64,000 nucleotides of DNA from contig JADFIG010000004.1 of the NCBI GenBank assembly GCA_022566735.1, forward strand, positions 124,001 through 188,000, given 5' to 3'. The notes under the pieces are model-generated. The model was not told the origin of the DNA, made no database searches, and worked only from the letters and a program-made list of their open reading frames with translations. Origin of the DNA: Pseudomonadota bacterium. Lineage in GTDB: Bacteria; Pseudomonadota; Gammaproteobacteria; Burkholderiales; Burkholderiaceae_C. Positions 8,743-16,838 of this stretch are shown piece after piece. A program made the translations under genes and the position numbers. Numbering within the stretch: the stretch's first letter is position 1; each line of letters opens with the position of its first letter.

Positions 8743-11358
8743 TCACGCCTTGTTTTCAGCAAGGAAGTCTTGTGCGAAGCGCTGCAGCACGCCACCGGCT
8801 TCGTACACCGACACTTCTTCGGCCGTGTCCAGGCGGCTGGTCACCGGCACCTTGACGGTCTCACCGTTCTTGCGGTGGATGACCAGCGTCAGGTCGGCGC
8901 GCGGCTGGAGTTCGCCTTCGACGTCATAGGTTTCGGTGCCGTCCAGGCCCAGGGTCAGGCGGGTGGTGCCCGGCTTGAACTCCAGCGGCAGCACGCCCAT
9001 GCCGATCAGGTTGGTGCGGTGGATGCGCTCGAAGCCTTCGGCCACGACGGTTTCCACGCCGGCCAGGCGCACGCCCTTGGCGGCCCAGTCACGCGAGGAG
9101 CCCTGACCGTAGTCGGCGCCGGCCACGATGATCAGCGGCTGCTTGCGGTTGAGGTAGGTTTCGATGGCCTCCCACATGCGCATGACCTGGCCCTCGGGCT
9201 CCACGCGGGCCAGCGAGCCCGGCTTCACCGAGCCGTCTTCCTTGCGCACCATCTCGTTCTTCAGCGTGGGGTTCGCGAAGGTGGCGCGCATGGCGGTCAG
9301 GTGGTCGCCGCGGTGGGTGGCGTAGGAGTTGAAGTCCTCTTCCGGCAGGCCCATCTTGTGCAGGTACTCACCGGCGGCCGAGTTCATCAGGATCGCGTTG
9401 GACGGCGACAGGTGGTCGGTGGTGATGTTGTCCGGCAGGATGGCCAGCGGGCGCATGGCCTTGAGCGTGCGCGGGTTGGCGGCCAGGGCGCCGACGCCTT
9501 CGGTGTCCCAGTAGGGCGGGCGGCGGATGTAGGTGGACTGCGGGCGCCAGTCGTACTGCGGGGCCACCTTCTCGCCCTTGTCGGCCTGGATGGCGAACAT
9601 GGGTTCGTAGACGGCGCGGTATTGCTCGGGCTTCACCGAGGCCTTGACCACGGCGTCGATCTCTTCGTCCGAGGGCCAGATGTCCTTGAGGCGGATCTCT
9701 TTGCCATCGACCACGGTCAGCACATCGTTTTCGATGTCGAAGCGCACGGTGCCGGCAATCGCGTAGGCGACCACCAGCGGCGGCGAAGCCAGGAAGGCCT
9801 GCTTGGCGTAGGGGTGGATGCGGCCGTCGAAGTTGCGGTTGCCCGAGAGCACGGCGGTGGCGTACAGATCGCGGTCGATGATCTCTTGCTGGATCTTGGG
9901 GTCCAGGGCGCCGGACATGCCGTTGCAGGTCGTGCAGGCGAAGGCCACGATGCCGAAGCCGAGTTTTTCCAGGTCGCCCAGCAGGCCGGCTTCCTTCAGG
10001 TACAGCTCCACGGCCCTCGAGCCAGGGGCCAGCGAAGACTTCACCCAGGGCTTGCGCGTCAGGCCCAGCTTGTTGGCGTTGCGGGCCAGCAGCGCCGCGG
10101 CGATGACGTTGCGCGGGTTGGAGGTGTTGGTGCAGGAGGTGATGGCCGCGATGATCACGGCGCCATCGGGCATGGTGCCTTCCTGTGCCGAAGGCATGGC
10201 CCACTGGCCCGAGATGCCCTTGGCCGCCAGGTCGGCCGTGGCCACGCGGGCGTGCGGGTTCGAGGGGCCGGCCATGTTGCGCACCACGCTCGACAGGTCG
10301 AACTCCAGGTTGCGTTCGTAGACGGCGTTCTTGAGCGAGTCCGACCACAGGCCGGCTTGCTTGGCATAGGTCTCGACCAGCTTGACCTGCTCGGCCGTGC
10401 GGCCGGTCAGGGTCAGGTAATCGAGCGTCTGCTCGTCGATGCTGAACATGGCGGCGGTGGCGCCGTATTCGGGGGCCATGTTCGAGATGGTGGCGCGGTC
10501 GCCGATGGTCAGCTTCGCAGCGCCTTCACCGTGGAATTCGAGGTAAGCACCGACGACCTTGCTCTTGCGCAGGAACTCGGTCAGCGCCAGCACCACGTCG
10601 GTGGCGGTGATGCCCGGTTGGCGTTGGCCGGTCAGCTTCACGCCGACGATCTCGGGCAGGCGCATCCAGGAGGCGCGGCCCAGCATCACGTTCTCGGCTT
10701 CCAGGCCGCCCACGCCGACGGCGATCACGCCCAGGGCGTCCACGTGCGGGGTGTGCGAGTCGGTGCCGACGCAGGTGTCGGGGTAGGCCAAGCCCTTGTC
10801 CGCGTGGATCACCGGCGACATCTTCTCCAGGTTGATCTGGTGCATGATGCCGTTGCCCGCGGGGATCACGTCCACGTTGGCGAAGGCCTTCTTCGTCCAG
10901 TCGATGAAGTGGAAGCGGTCTTCGTTGCGGCGCTCTTCGATGTCGCGGTTCTTCTGGAACGCATCGGGGTCGAAACCGCCGCACTCCACGGCCAGCGAGT
11001 GGTCCACGATCAGCTGCACGGGCACCACGGGGTTCACCTTGGCGGGGTCGCCGCCCTCCTTGGCGATGGCGTCGCGCAGGCCGGCCAGGTCCACCAGCGC
11101 GGTCTGGCCCAGGATGTCGTGGCAGGCCACGCGGGCCGGGAACCAGGGGAAGTCGCGATCGCGTTTGCGCTCGACCAGCTGCTTGAGGCACTCGGTGACG
11201 ATGCCGGGTTCGGCCTTGCGCACGATGTTCTCGGCGTGCACGCGCGAGGTGTAGGGCAGGGTGGCCCAGGCGCCGCTCTGGATGGCTTCGACGGCTTCGC
11301 GGGCGTCAAAGTAATCGAGTTGGGTGCCGGGCAGGTTCTTGCGGTGTTGGGTGTTCAT
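8743..11358 (-). CDS. acnD: Fe/S-dependent 2-methylisocitrate dehydratase
   Basis: AcnD dehydrates 2-methylcitrate to 2-methylaconitate and works with PrpF; the pair replaces PrpD in many beta- and gammaproteobacteria. The 871-aa protein has the aconitase A-like order with [4Fe-4S] cysteines in ITSCTNTSNP and FACTTCNGMSG, the substrate-site sequence GTDSHTPHVDALG and a C-terminal swivel domain (GADYGQGSSRDWAAKG). The adjacent prpF separates it from plain AcnA. It is third in the prp operon. A 140-bp gap containing a 12-bp-arm stem-loop separates it from prpC, an unusual distance within an operon. Confidence 0.95.
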   Translation of the reverse strand: MNTQHRKNLPGTQLDYFDAREAVEAIQSGAWATLPYTSRVHAENIVRKAEPGIVTECLKQLVERKRDRDFPWFPARVACHDILGQTALVDLAGLRDAIAKEGGDPAKVNPVVPVQLIVDHSLAVECGGFDPDAFQKNRDIEERRNEDRFHFIDWTKKAFANVDVIPAGNGIMHQINLEKMSPVIHADKGLAYPDTCVGTDSHTPHVDALGVIAVGVGGLEAENVMLGRASWMRLPEIVGVKLTGQRQPGITATDVVLALTEFLRKSKVVGAYLEFHGEGAAKLTIGDRATISNMAPEYGATAAMFSIDEQTLDYLTLTGRTAEQVKLVETYAKQAGLWSDSLKNAVYERNLEFDLSSVVRNMAGPSNPHARVATADLAAKGISGQWAMPSAQEGTMPDGAVIIAAITSCTNTSNPRNVIAAALLARNANKLGLTRKPWVKSSLAPGSRAVELYLKEAGLLGDLEKLGFGIVAFACTTCNGMSGALDPKIQQEIIDRDLYATAVLSGNRNFDGRIHPYAKQAFLASPPLVVAYAIAGTVRFDIENDVLTVVDGKEIRLKDIWPSDEEIDAVVKASVKPEQYRAVYEPMFAIQADKGEKVAPQYDWRPQSTYIRRPPYWDTEGVGALAANPRTLKAMRPLAILPDNITTDHLSPSNAILMNSAAGEYLHKMGLPEEDFNSYATHRGDHLTAMRATFANPTLKNEMVRKEDGSVKPGSLARVEPEGQVMRMWEAIETYLNRKQPLIIVAGADYGQGSSRDWAAKGVRLAGVETVVAEGFERIHRTNLIGMGVLPLEFKPGTTRLTLGLDGTETYDVEGELQPRADLTLVIHRKNGETVKVPVTSRLDTAEEVSVYEAGGVLQRFAQDFLAENKA

Positions 11359-11449
11359 GGCGGGCAGCGGGGTGGGCCGCGGAGAGGGTCGCGGAGGGGC
11401 TGTGGGGGCGGGCGCAGGGCAGTGTTGATCTGCGACGCCACAAGGTCAA

Positions 11450-11484
11450 GGGGCGCCACATCGCGTGCGGCAATGTGGCGCCCC
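11450..11484 (-). promoter_or_regulatory. Strong intercistronic stem-loop between prpC and acnD
   Basis: GGGGCGCCACAT (11450-11461) and ATGTGGCGCCCC (11473-11484) are perfect complements, giving a 12-bp stem with an 11-nt loop, 15 bp after the prpC stop. No U run follows on the minus strand, so it does not look like a simple terminator. It could protect the prpB-prpC message from 3' decay or lower read-through into acnD-prpF. Confidence 0.65.
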
Positions 11485-11498
11485 GTGTCAGCCAAGGA

Positions 11499-12662
11499 TC
11501 ACTTGCGGTCCTTGATCGGCACGAACTTCTGATCTTCAGGGCCGGTGTAGTTGGCCGACGGGCGGATGATCTTGCCGTCGATGCGCTGCTCGATCACGTG
11601 GGCCGACCAGCCGGAGGTGCGGGCGATCACGAACAGCGGCGTGAACATGTCGGTGGGCACGCCCATCATGTGGTAGCTCACGGCCGAGAACCAGTCCAGG
11701 TTCGGGAACATCTTCTTGATTTCCCACATCACCGATTCCAGGCGCTCGGCGATGTTGTACATCTTCAGGTTGTTCTGTTCGGCGCTCAGCTCGTGGGCCA
11801 CCTTCTTGATGACGACGTTGCGCGGGTCGCTGACCGTGTAGACGGGGTGACCGAAGCCGATCACGACTTCCTTCTTCTCGACGCGGGCGCGGATGTCGGC
11901 CTCGGCCTCATCGGGGTTGTCGTAGCGCTTCTGGATCTCGAAGGCCACCTCGTTGGCGCCGCCGTGCTTGGGGCCGCGCAGGGCGCCGATGCCACCGCAC
12001 AGGGCCGAGTACATGTCGGAGCCGGTGCCGGCCACCACGCGCGAGGTGAAGGTCGAGGCGTTGAACTCGTGCTCGGCGTACAGGATCAGGCTGGTGTGCA
12101 TGGCGCGCACCCAGCTGTCGCGGGGCTTCTCGCCGTGCAGCAGGTGCAGGAAGTGGCCGCCGATGGAGTCGTCATCGGTTTCGACTTCGATGCGCTTGCC
12201 GTTGTAGGCGAAGTGGTACCAGTACAGCAGCATCGAGCCCAGCGAGGCCATCAGCTTGTCGGCGATGTCGCGGGCGCCGGGGTGGTTGTGGTCGTCCTTC
12301 TCGGGCTTGACGCAACCCAGCACCGACACGCCGGTGCGCATCACGTCCATCGGGTGCGAGGAAGGCGGCAGTTGCTCCAGCGCGACCTTGACGGCGGCGG
12401 GCAGGCCGCGCAGGGCCTTGAGCTTGGCCTTGTAGCCGGCCAGTTCGGCCACGGTGGGCAGCTTGCCGTGCACCAGCAGGTGGGCGATTTCTTCGAACTC
12501 GCTGGTCGTGGCCAGGTCGAGGATGTCGTAGCCGCGGTAGGCCAGGTCATTGCCGGTGCGACCCACGGTGCACAGGGCGGTGTTGCCTGCAGCGGTGCCG
12601 GACAGGGCGACGGACTTCTTGGGCTTGAAACCGGGCGTCGTGGTCTCGGGGGTGGCGCTCAT
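11499..12662 (-). CDS. prpC: 2-methylcitrate synthase
   Basis: PrpC condenses propionyl-CoA with oxaloacetate to 2-methylcitrate, the entry step of the methylcitrate cycle. The 387-aa protein belongs to the short citrate synthase type. Catalytic His motifs are visible in GPKHGGANE and GFGHPVY, and [13 protein letters not shown] lies near the C-terminus. The ATG at 12662 is chosen because AGGAG lies just upstream and the protein then begins MSATPETT, like other family members. It is 31 bp after prpB in the same operon. The separate gltA at 26 kb has the longer TCA-type sequence, which supports the methylcitrate role here. Confidence 0.95.
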   Translation of the reverse strand: MSATPETTTPGFKPKKSVALSGTAAGNTALCTVGRTGNDLAYRGYDILDLATTSEFEEIAHLLVHGKLPTVAELAGYKAKLKALRGLPAAVKVALEQLPPSSHPMDVMRTGVSVLGCVKPEKDDHNHPGARDIADKLMASLGSMLLYWYHFAYNGKRIEVETDDDSIGGHFLHLLHGEKPRDSWVRAMHTSLILYAEHEFNASTFTSRVVAGTGSDMYSALCGGIGALRGPKHGGANEVAFEIQKRYDNPDEAEADIRARVEKKEVVIGFGHPVYTVSDPRNVVIKKVAHELSAEQNNLKMYNIAERLESVMWEIKKMFPNLDWFSAVSYHMMGVPTDMFTPLFVIARTSGWSAHVIEQRIDGKIIRPSANYTGPEDQKFVPIKDRK

Positions 12663-12693
12663 GTTCAGGGTCTCCTGGTGACGGGTGGGTGGG

Positions 12694-13578
12694 TTATTTC
12701 TTGGCGGCGAACAGGGCATCGAGCTTCTGTTCGAAGGCGTGGTAGTTGATGCGGTCGTACAGCTCTTCGCGGGTCTGCATGATGTCGACCACATTGCGCT
12801 GGTGGCCGTCGCGGCGGATGGCGGTGTAGACGGCTTCGGCGGCCTTGTTCATGGCGCGGAAGGCGGACAGCGGGTAGAGCACCATGCCCACGCCGGTGGG
12901 GGCCAGGTCTTCGACGCTGAACAGCGGGGTCTTGCCGAACTCGGTGATGTTGGCCAGCACGGGCACGTTGACGGCCTTGACGAACTTCTCGTAGGTTGGC
13001 AGGTCGTAGGCGGCTTCCGCGAAGATGCCGTCGGCACCGGCTTCCACGCAGGCGATGGCGCGCTCGATGGCAGCGTCCACGCCGTGCACCTGGATGGCGT
13101 CGGTGCGGGCGATCAGGAAGAAGTCCTTGTCGGTCTTGGCGTCGGCGGCCGCCTTGACGCGGTCGACCATCTCTTCGGTGGTGACGATTTCCTTGCCGGG
13201 ACGGTGGCCGCAGCGCTTGGCGCCGACCTGGTCCTCGATGTGGCAGGCGGCGGCGCCGGCCTTGATCAGGCTCTTGACGGTGCGCTCGATGTTGAAGGCA
13301 CTCGGGCCGAAACCGGTGTCGATGTCAACGAGCAGCGGGGTGTCGCACACGTCGGTGATGCGGCGCACGTCGATCAGCACGTCTTCCAGGCCGCTGATGC
13401 CCAGGTCGGGCAGGCCCAGCGAGCCAGCGGCCACGCCGCCACCCGAGAGGTAGATCGCCTTGAACCCGGCCCGCTTGGCCAGCAGGGCGTGGTTGGCGTT
13501 GATGGTGCCCATGACTTGCAGGGGGGCTTCTTCCTTCAGGGCTTGGCGAAAGCGTGCGCCGGGCGAGAGTTGGGCCAT
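12694..13578 (-). CDS. prpB: 2-methylisocitrate lyase
   Basis: PrpB cleaves 2-methylisocitrate to pyruvate and succinate, the last step of the methylcitrate cycle. The 294-aa protein has the isocitrate lyase/PEP mutase barrel signature [10 protein letters not shown] with the catalytic Cys, and the metal-site stretch DIDTGFG. It is the first gene of prpB-prpC-acnD-prpF. A GGAG ribosome site precedes the ATG. A sigma-54 promoter (13641-13655) lies 63 bp upstream. The leader also contains a small hairpin GTCCG-TCAGG-CGGAC (13601-13615). Confidence 0.95.
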   Translation of the reverse strand: MAQLSPGARFRQALKEEAPLQVMGTINANHALLAKRAGFKAIYLSGGGVAAGSLGLPDLGISGLEDVLIDVRRITDVCDTPLLVDIDTGFGPSAFNIERTVKSLIKAGAAACHIEDQVGAKRCGHRPGKEIVTTEEMVDRVKAAADAKTDKDFFLIARTDAIQVHGVDAAIERAIACVEAGADGIFAEAAYDLPTYEKFVKAVNVPVLANITEFGKTPLFSVEDLAPTGVGMVLYPLSAFRAMNKAAEAVYTAIRRDGHQRNVVDIMQTREELYDRINYHAFEQKLDALFAAKK

Positions 13579-13640
13579 GTGGGTCTCCGGGAGGGGGGTG
13601 TCCGTCAGGCGGACGGGTGGGGAGCGATGGCAGGGTTACC

Positions 13641-13655
13641 GCAACGTGTGTGCCA
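13641..13655 (-). promoter_or_regulatory. Sigma-54 (-24/-12) promoter of the prp operon
   Basis: Read on the minus strand this is TGGCACACACGTTGC. It has the invariant GG and GC spaced by 10 bp and matches the consensus TGGCAC-N5-TTGC exactly. It points at prpB, and transcription would begin about 50 bp before the prpB ATG. The neighbouring divergent gene encodes a sigma-54 activator with the GAFTGA loop, as expected for such a promoter. Confidence 0.88.
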
Positions 13656-13778
13656 GGGCGGATCATAGGAGGCCGGTGGCGGGCGCGCCAGCCGCCAAGT
13701 GCTTGATTTGCCTAGGGTGAAGCCCGCTTGCAGCGGGTGACGGCTGGGTGCTGGCGGGGGTGCTGGTGGGGACGTCAT

Positions 13779-13802
13779 GTTTCATTAATGAAACGATGTT
13801 TC
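13779..13802. promoter_or_regulatory. Candidate PrpR binding sites (upstream activating sequence)
   Basis: GTTTCATTAATGAAAC (13779-13794) is a perfect 16-bp palindrome. An overlapping second repeat, GAAACGATGTTTC (13790-13802), reuses its right arm. The centre lies about 130 bp upstream of the prpB sigma-54 promoter, a normal distance for an enhancer site, and 30-45 bp before the prpR start codon, so autoregulation is also possible. Assignment to PrpR is inferred from position and symmetry. Confidence 0.65.
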
Positions 13803-13824
13803 GTTCCGTGTGCAACAATGTGGC

Positions 13825-15840
13825 ATGTCGTCTGAAACAAGCCTGTCCTCGATCCCGCCCCGCATCGTGGCCGTGGGCTTTCGCCGCATCAACAAGATGC
13901 TGCAGGAGCTGGCGCCCCAGGTGGCTGACCATGCCGTGGTCGAGGTGCTCGACGTCGGCTTCGAGGCGGCGGTGGCGCGCATCCAGGCCCTGCAGGCGCG
14001 CCAGCCCGTGGACGTGGTGGTGGCGGCCGGCTCCAACGGCGGCTACCTGCGCCAGCACCTCGACGTGCCGGTGGTGCTGGTCAAGGTGGGCGGCTTCGAC
14101 CTGATGCAGGCCCTGACCCAGGCGCGCCGGCTGTCCGGGCGCATCGGCCTGCTCACCTATGAAGGCATGGCGCCCGACCTGCAGCGCTTCGAGCGCCTGT
14201 TCGATTTCACCATCGCCCAGCGCAGCTACCGCACCGAAGACGAGGCCCGCGCCTGCGTGCGCGAACTCCAGCACGAAGGCATCGAGGTCGTCGTCGGCTC
14301 GGGCGTGGCCGTCGACGTGGCCGAGCAACTGGGCCTCACCGGCCTGTTCCTGTACTCGATGGACGCCGTGCGCGAGGCCCTGGCCGACGCGGTGGAGGTG
14401 GCGCGGGCCGGTCGCATCCAGCAGGCCAAGCGCGAGCGGCTCAACACCCTGCTGGCCCAGCTCAGCGATGGCGTGATCTCGGTCGACCAGCACGAGCGCA
14501 TCGAAACGCTCAACCCCGCGATGGCGCAGTGGCTGGGCATCGAGCCCGGCGCCTGGCTGGGGCGGCGCCTGAGTGCCGCCTGCCCGGAGCTCAGCCTGCA
14601 GGCCACCTTGCGCCTGGGCCAGCCCGAGCGCGAGAAGATCGAGCGGGTGCGCGGCCGCCAGCTCATCGTCAACCGCGTGCCCATCGTGGAGCAGGGCGTG
14701 TTGACGGGCGCGGTGCTGTCGGCGCAGGACCCCATCTCCATCCAGCGCGTGGACCGCCACCTGCGCACCCGGGCCCAGTCGCATGCGGCGTCGGGGCGCT
14801 ACGAGCTGGCGCAGTTCGCCGGTCGCAGCGAAGCCTCGCGGCGCGTGCAGACGCTGGCCCAGCGATGCGCGCACAGCGCCGCGACCGTGCTGCTGCTGGG
14901 CGAAAGCGGCACCGGCAAGGAGCTGATCGCCCAGGGCATCCACCGCGCCAGCGACCGCCGCGACATGCCCTTCGTGGCCGTCAACTGCGCGGCCCTGTCC
15001 GAAACCCTGCTGGAGAGCGAACTCTTCGGCTACGAGGACGGCGCCTTCACCGGCGCGCGCCGCGGCGGCAAGGTCGGCCTGTTCGAGGCCGCGCACAAGG
15101 GCACCATCTTCCTCGACGAGGTCGGCGAGATGCCGCTGGCCCTGCAGTCGCGGCTGCTGCGCGTGCTGCAGGAGCGCGAGGTGCTGCGCGTCGGCGCGGT
15201 CGAGCCCACGCCGGTGCAGGTGCGGGTCATCGCCGCCACGCACCGCGACCTCGCCGAGCACGTGGCGCAAGGGCGTTTCCGGCTGGACCTGTACTACCGC
15301 CTCAACATCCTGCGCATCGAGGTGCCGCCCCTGCGCGAGCGCCTGGAGGACCTGCCCGACATTGCCGCGTCCCTGCTGGACAAGGTGCGCGATCGCCTGG
15401 GCGGCCCGGCGCGCCGGACCATGGGGGGGGAGGCGGGGGGGACGGCCTGGCCGTCGCTGTGGCAAGCCCTGCTGGCCCAGGCGCCGCACCATGCCTGGCC
15501 GGGCAACGTCCGCGAACTCGACAACCTCATCGAGCGCTTGCTGGTGTGTGTGCCGGCCTCATCGGACACGGGGGTGGCCCCACAAGGCGCCCAGGCCCTG
15601 CTGCGGCAACTCGCTCCCGAGCTGTTCGGTGCGGGGGAGGGGGCCATGCCCCCGGCCGCGGGAGGCGCCGGGGTGCGTGCCGAGGCGGGTGATGCGCAGG
15701 AACTCAAGCCCGCGCAGCGCCACAGCGAGCGCGAGCACATCCTGGCCACACTGGCCGCTTGCGGTGGGGACAAGGCCCTGGCCTGTCAGCGCCTGGGCAT
15801 CAGCCGCACCACGCTGTGGCGCAAGCTGCGTGAGGGCTGA
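13825..15840 (+). CDS. prpR: Propionate catabolism sigma-54-dependent activator PrpR
   Basis: PrpR senses 2-methylcitrate through its N-terminal domain and activates the prp promoter. The 671-aa protein shows an N-terminal PrpR sensor domain (about 10-190), a PAS-like linker (about 195-300), a sigma-54 AAA+ domain with Walker A GESGTGKE (about 358) and the sigma-54 contact loop GAFTGA (about 407), and a Fis-type helix-turn-helix ending ([17 protein letters not shown]). ATG 13825 is preferred over the in-frame GTG 13810, although neither has a strong ribosome site. It is transcribed away from prpB; the shared 246-bp gap holds the sigma-54 promoter and the palindromes. A Gly/Pro-rich spacer lies between the AAA+ and HTH parts. 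Confidence 0.94.
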   Translation: MSSETSLSSIPPRIVAVGFRRINKMLQELAPQVADHAVVEVLDVGFEAAVARIQALQARQPVDVVVAAGSNGGYLRQHLDVPVVLVKVGGFDLMQALTQARRLSGRIGLLTYEGMAPDLQRFERLFDFTIAQRSYRTEDEARACVRELQHEGIEVVVGSGVAVDVAEQLGLTGLFLYSMDAVREALADAVEVARAGRIQQAKRERLNTLLAQLSDGVISVDQHERIETLNPAMAQWLGIEPGAWLGRRLSAACPELSLQATLRLGQPEREKIERVRGRQLIVNRVPIVEQGVLTGAVLSAQDPISIQRVDRHLRTRAQSHAASGRYELAQFAGRSEASRRVQTLAQRCAHSAATVLLLGESGTGKELIAQGIHRASDRRDMPFVAVNCAALSETLLESELFGYEDGAFTGARRGGKVGLFEAAHKGTIFLDEVGEMPLALQSRLLRVLQEREVLRVGAVEPTPVQVRVIAATHRDLAEHVAQGRFRLDLYYRLNILRIEVPPLRERLEDLPDIAASLLDKVRDRLGGPARRTMGGEAGGTAWPSLWQALLAQAPHHAWPGNVRELDNLIERLLVCVPASSDTGVAPQGAQALLRQLAPELFGAGEGAMPPAAGGAGVRAEAGDAQELKPAQRHSEREHILATLAACGGDKALACQRLGISRTTLWRKLREG

Positions 15841-15881
15841 GCGGCAGGTGGTGCGCCGGGTGCCGGGTCGCAGCGGCTGGC

Positions 15882-16565
15882 TCAGACCACCTGGCGGCGC
15901 TTGCTGAGGGCCAGGCCGACCAGACCGATGCCCATCAGCACCCAGGTGCTGGGTTCCGGCACGGCCGGCGTCGCGCCTGCCACCACGGCGATGCCGTCGA
16001 TCGACAGGTAGGCCTTGGTGCCCGAGGCCAGCTTGAACGAGAGTTGCTGGCTGGCGGAGGTGGCCGTGAAGGTCAGCGACTCGCTGAACCAGTTCGACGA
16101 CAGGCCCAGCGTGGCGCCATGCCCGATGGACACCCCGTCGAGCATCACGTCGATGGCATTGCTGCCCAGGTACTGCACCTTGCCGGTGTCGCTCGTGCGG
16201 TTCAGGCCGAAGTTGCCGGCGAACCAGCTCACCGTGTAGGTCTGGCCGATCGACAGGCCGCTGAGGGTCTGGCCGAAACGCTCGACATAGCTGCCATTCA
16301 TGCCGATGCCGACCCAGGTGCCGCCGTCCGGCGAGGCCGAGGCGGGGGCCACGCCGAAGTCCGTGGCACCGGCCACGCCGACGTTGTTGCCGCCGTCCAT
16401 CGTGTCGGGCGTGCCTGCCAGGATGGTCCAGCCGCTGGGGGCACCCATGTTGGCGATCGGGCCGGTGAGGGCGCCGTTGATCACGATGGACTCGGCTTGG
16501 GCAACGCCGGCCGCGAACAGCAGGGCGGTCAGGGTGGCGGCGTGGGCGAGGCGGGTGAACTGCAT
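15882..16565 (-). CDS. PEP-CTERM sorting domain protein
   Basis: This is a predicted exported surface protein. The 227-aa product begins with a Sec signal (MQFTRLAHAATLTALLFAAG, cleavage near AQA-E), has a beta-rich body of about 170 residues, and ends in VPEPSTWVLMGIGLVGLALSKRRQVV: PEP motif, hydrophobic helix, basic tail. That tail is recognised and removed by exosortases, and an exosortase gene lies about 38 kb away at 54279. The ATG at 16565 has AGGAAG upstream. The body, with repeated Gly/Asn/Thr turns, looks like a carbohydrate-binding beta-sandwich, but this is only an impression. The gene converges on prpR and diverges from the radical SAM gene. Confidence 0.88.
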   Translation of the reverse strand: MQFTRLAHAATLTALLFAAGVAQAESIVINGALTGPIANMGAPSGWTILAGTPDTMDGGNNVGVAGATDFGVAPASASPDGGTWVGIGMNGSYVERFGQTLSGLSIGQTYTVSWFAGNFGLNRTSDTGKVQYLGSNAIDVMLDGVSIGHGATLGLSSNWFSESLTFTATSASQQLSFKLASGTKAYLSIDGIAVVAGATPAVPEPSTWVLMGIGLVGLALSKRRQVV

Positions 16566-16838
16566 GGGGACTTCCTGGAACTGCGATGTCGTGTGTCCAG
16601 ATGTTACGCGAGCACATGTGTCACTTCCCCGCGGGCTCCCCCCCTCATGTGCAGGAGGCTGGCGGCATCGAATCGACCGGTGCGTGACATCCTCCCGGAT
16701 GCATTCCACCATGTGAACGCGCGAGGGCGATCGTGCGCCAGCCAGCCGCCCGCGCCCATGCCGCCGGGTGGGCTGACGCGCCCGGCCCGCGCTGGCACAA
16801 TGCCGCCTCCTGCCCCGCCCACCCCAGCCCAGCTCCGC

